Shown here in pieces: positions 6,695 to 8,217 of a stretch of 8,217 bases of DNA. How positions within the stretch are numbered: the first letter of the stretch is position 1; each line of letters starts with the position of its first letter. The DNA comes from Hyphomicrobiaceae bacterium (GTDB taxonomy: Bacteria > Pseudomonadota > Alphaproteobacteria > Rhizobiales > JAKIUO01): contig JAKIUO010000133.1 of assembly GCA_021647535.1 (NCBI GenBank), positions 1-8,217 on the forward strand. Direction: 5' to 3'. A model generated the notes under the pieces. The model ran no database searches. It was not told the origin of the DNA and worked only from the letters and a program-made list of their open reading frames with translations. The position numbers were made by a program, and so were the translations under genes.

Positions 6695-6878
6695 ATGCAC
6701 CACGTAGTAGTTCGCACACAGAACATTCCCCTTCGAATTAAAAAAATTTTAACCATTGATGTGCTCTAAGAAATGATACGGGCGAATCGTTGATGGATTT
6801 TGCATGTTTTTTTTAGCTGTTTCGTAGCTTCCAGTTGTTTGTTTTTTTCTTTTAAATAACAATGTGATGGGGAATGAA
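6695..6878 (+). promoter_or_regulatory. AT-rich upstream region of the DUF11 gene
   Basis: These 184 bp are clearly more AT-rich than the surrounding genes. They contain an AT-only inverted repeat TTAAAA/TTTTAA (6738-6743 with 6747-6752), a run of eight T (6807-6814) and a run of seven T (6842-6848). The promoter of the downstream secreted-protein gene should be here, but no -35/-10 pair with good spacing could be fixed. The A/T-only hairpin might also help end transcription from the upstream gene, though it lacks the GC-rich stem of a typical terminator. Confidence 0.4.
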
Positions 6879-8217
6879 ATGGCTTTGTTTAAGCGCCTGT
6901 TCGGGTCTGTACTTACACTTTTGTCGCTGAGTTTTTTTGCTCTGTCAGCCTCGACAACCGGCGCGCTGGCACAGGCGGATATTGCTCTTTCAACATTCCG
7001 CGATAGTGTGGACTCTGTAGCGGGGCAGACTGAATACAGCTATTTTCTGCGCGTCTTGAATTATGGTGATCAACCAGCGCAAAAGGCGCGGTTGAGCCTT
7101 CCCCTTCCCAAAACCTTGCAATTCATATCGGTCTCTCCGGCAAAGCAGTGTGTGTTCGATAAAGCCAAACGGCGTGTCGCGTGTGATTTTGGTGTTTTGC
7201 AGAGCGGAGAAGAGGCGGCAAAGCTTATAACAATGGTGGTCAAGTCCATTGATCGCAAGGCCAAAAGCACGATTGTGAGTGCCACTGTTAGCACGTCATC
7301 TTTGGAAGAGATCAAGACCAATAATCAACAGAGTGAAACGACCAGCTTTGCGGGGGAGCCAGCCAAAGGCGTCGATTTAGGCATTACCAGCTTTGAAGAG
7401 GTGGTCAGTCGCAGCGATGATAAAATCCGCTCATTTGAAATATGGGTCGCGAATTTTGGGGACAGGAAAATCTCCGATGCCAGGCTTGTTGTGTCTTTGC
7501 CCGACCTGCTGGGGTTCCAGTCGGTAACGGCTGGACAAAACTGCTCGTTTGACAGCATTAAAGGCCAGCTGTCTTGTCCTTTGCCGGATCTGGACGTGTC
7601 CAGAAAGGGTGGGGAAGGCCGTTTCATTCGTCTCAATCTATATGACCGATCGGGGCAGGCTGGTGCTGTGAAATTGCAGGCCAGAATAGAAACGAGTGCT
7701 CAAGATATAGTCGTTGGCAATGATCTTCAAGATTTGGTGGTGACGCTTGGAGCCCGCACTCCAAAAGCCCTGTTGCTGGCGCAAAACGAACAGAAAGAGG
7801 GCGAGGACGCTCCTGAAACAACAGCAGCTATTGAGGCGCAGACCAGTGTTGTTGATCCTGCCGTGTCGACAAGCGTTGATGCGAGTGTAGCTCCAGCAGG
7901 GGACACTTCTTCAAGCACCGACAGCAGTAGTGGCCTGCTTAGCACTCTTGGCGGGTTGTTCAACGTTTTGAATGTCGTCCCCAGTGGCGGCGATGTCGAT
8001 TTCCAGATCCAGAGCTTTGAAACAAGTCCGATCGAAGTTCCGGCGGGCAGTCAGTTCACCCTGAATACGGCCTTGATCAATAATGGTCCCGGCGCAGCCA
8101 ATAATGCAACGCTCAATATTACGGTCCCGGAGGGCGTATCATTTGTATCTGGCCCTGCTGCCTGTAGCCATGATGGCAATCCGCCAACCGGTGGACGCAC
8201 GGTCATTTGCAGTTTTG
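6879..8217 (+). CDS. Secreted DUF11-repeat protein (3' truncated by window edge)
   Basis: The frame runs open from the ATG at 6879 to the right edge (446 complete codons), so the C-terminus is missing. A GGGGA ribosome binding site (6869-6873) lies 5 bases before the ATG. Residues 1 to about 33 are a signal peptide: basic KR, hydrophobic VLTLLSLSFFALS, then TTGALAQA with likely cleavage after ALA or AQA. Then come beta-sandwich repeats of the DUF11/conserved-repeat type at about 34-155, 165-290 and 372 onward. Each shows N-x-G turns (LNYGDQ, VANFGDR, INNGPGAA), a P-[DEK] strand (LPKTLQFISV, LPDLLGFQSV, VPEGVSFVSG) and a cysteine pair (C91/C102, C222/C233, C429/C444). Repeats 2 and 3 both open with VD..I.SFE. 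A Ser/Thr/Ala/Glu-rich, low-complexity linker (about 300-353) separates repeats 2 and 3. Such proteins are usually exported or cell-surface structural or adhesive proteins; the exact role is unknown. Confidence 0.9.
   Translation, partial: MALFKRLFGSVLTLLSLSFFALSASTTGALAQADIALSTFRDSVDSVAGQTEYSYFLRVLNYGDQPAQKARLSLPLPKTLQFISVSPAKQCVFDKAKRRVACDFGVLQSGEEAAKLITMVVKSIDRKAKSTIVSATVSTSSLEEIKTNNQQSETTSFAGEPAKGVDLGITSFEEVVSRSDDKIRSFEIWVANFGDRKISDARLVVSLPDLLGFQSVTAGQNCSFDSIKGQLSCPLPDLDVSRKGGEGRFIRLNLYDRSGQAGAVKLQARIETSAQDIVVGNDLQDLVVTLGARTPKALLLAQNEQKEGEDAPETTAAIEAQTSVVDPAVSTSVDASVAPAGDTSSSTDSSSGLLSTLGGLFNVLNVVPSGGDVDFQIQSFETSPIEVPAGSQFTLNTALINNGPGAANNATLNITVPEGVSFVSGPAACSHDGNPPTGGRTVICSF

Noticed and set aside
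6683..6720. Dyad TGGTG/CACCA and GTGTG/CACAC around the stop of the unknown gene as a terminator
   Set aside because: Short arms, no T run after them, and several competing pairings.

Overview
The window comes from a motile, respiring alphaproteobacterium, most likely of the Hyphomicrobiales (Rhizobiales) and plausibly marine. The evidence is a ccmF gene followed directly by a short, separate ccmH (the cycK-cycL order of alphaproteobacterial cytochrome c maturation operons), moderate GC, and a flagellar stator pair whose closest remembered relatives are the sodium-type PomA/PomB. A Cohaesibacter-like genus would fit, but that is a guess without a database search.

Layout: (1) Bases 1-1989, plus strand: the end of a cytochrome c maturation operon, with ccmF cut by the left edge and then ccmH. 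A perfect inverted repeat lies inside the ccmH signal-peptide codons. (2) Bases 1990-2270: a convergent spacer full of small hairpins, with no credible gene. (3) Bases 2271-4094, minus strand: a motA/pomA-like gene followed by a motB/pomB-like gene, separated by 183 bp that holds two long imperfect stem-loops resembling a palindromic intergenic element. (4) Bases 4095-4346: a divergent intergenic region. (5) Bases 4347-6694, plus strand: ettA, encoding the ribosome-associated ABC-F ATPase, and a tightly linked unrecognised 228-residue gene with a TTG start. (6) Bases 6695-6878: an AT-rich spacer with T tracts. (7) Bases 6879-8217: the start of a secreted protein built of DUF11-like repeats, each with a pair of cysteines; it runs off the right edge.

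The blocks are functionally separate. CcmF and CcmH attach heme to apocytochromes at the periplasmic face of the inner membrane. The MotA/MotB pair would form an ion-driven flagellar stator. EttA gates early translation elongation according to energy state. The DUF11 protein is probably exported. No tRNA, rRNA, CRISPR array, insertion sequence or phage gene was seen. No clearly new multi-gene system is visible. The items most worth following up are the structured motA-motB gap, the palindrome in ccmH, the unknown gene behind ettA, and the Cys-paired DUF11 protein.
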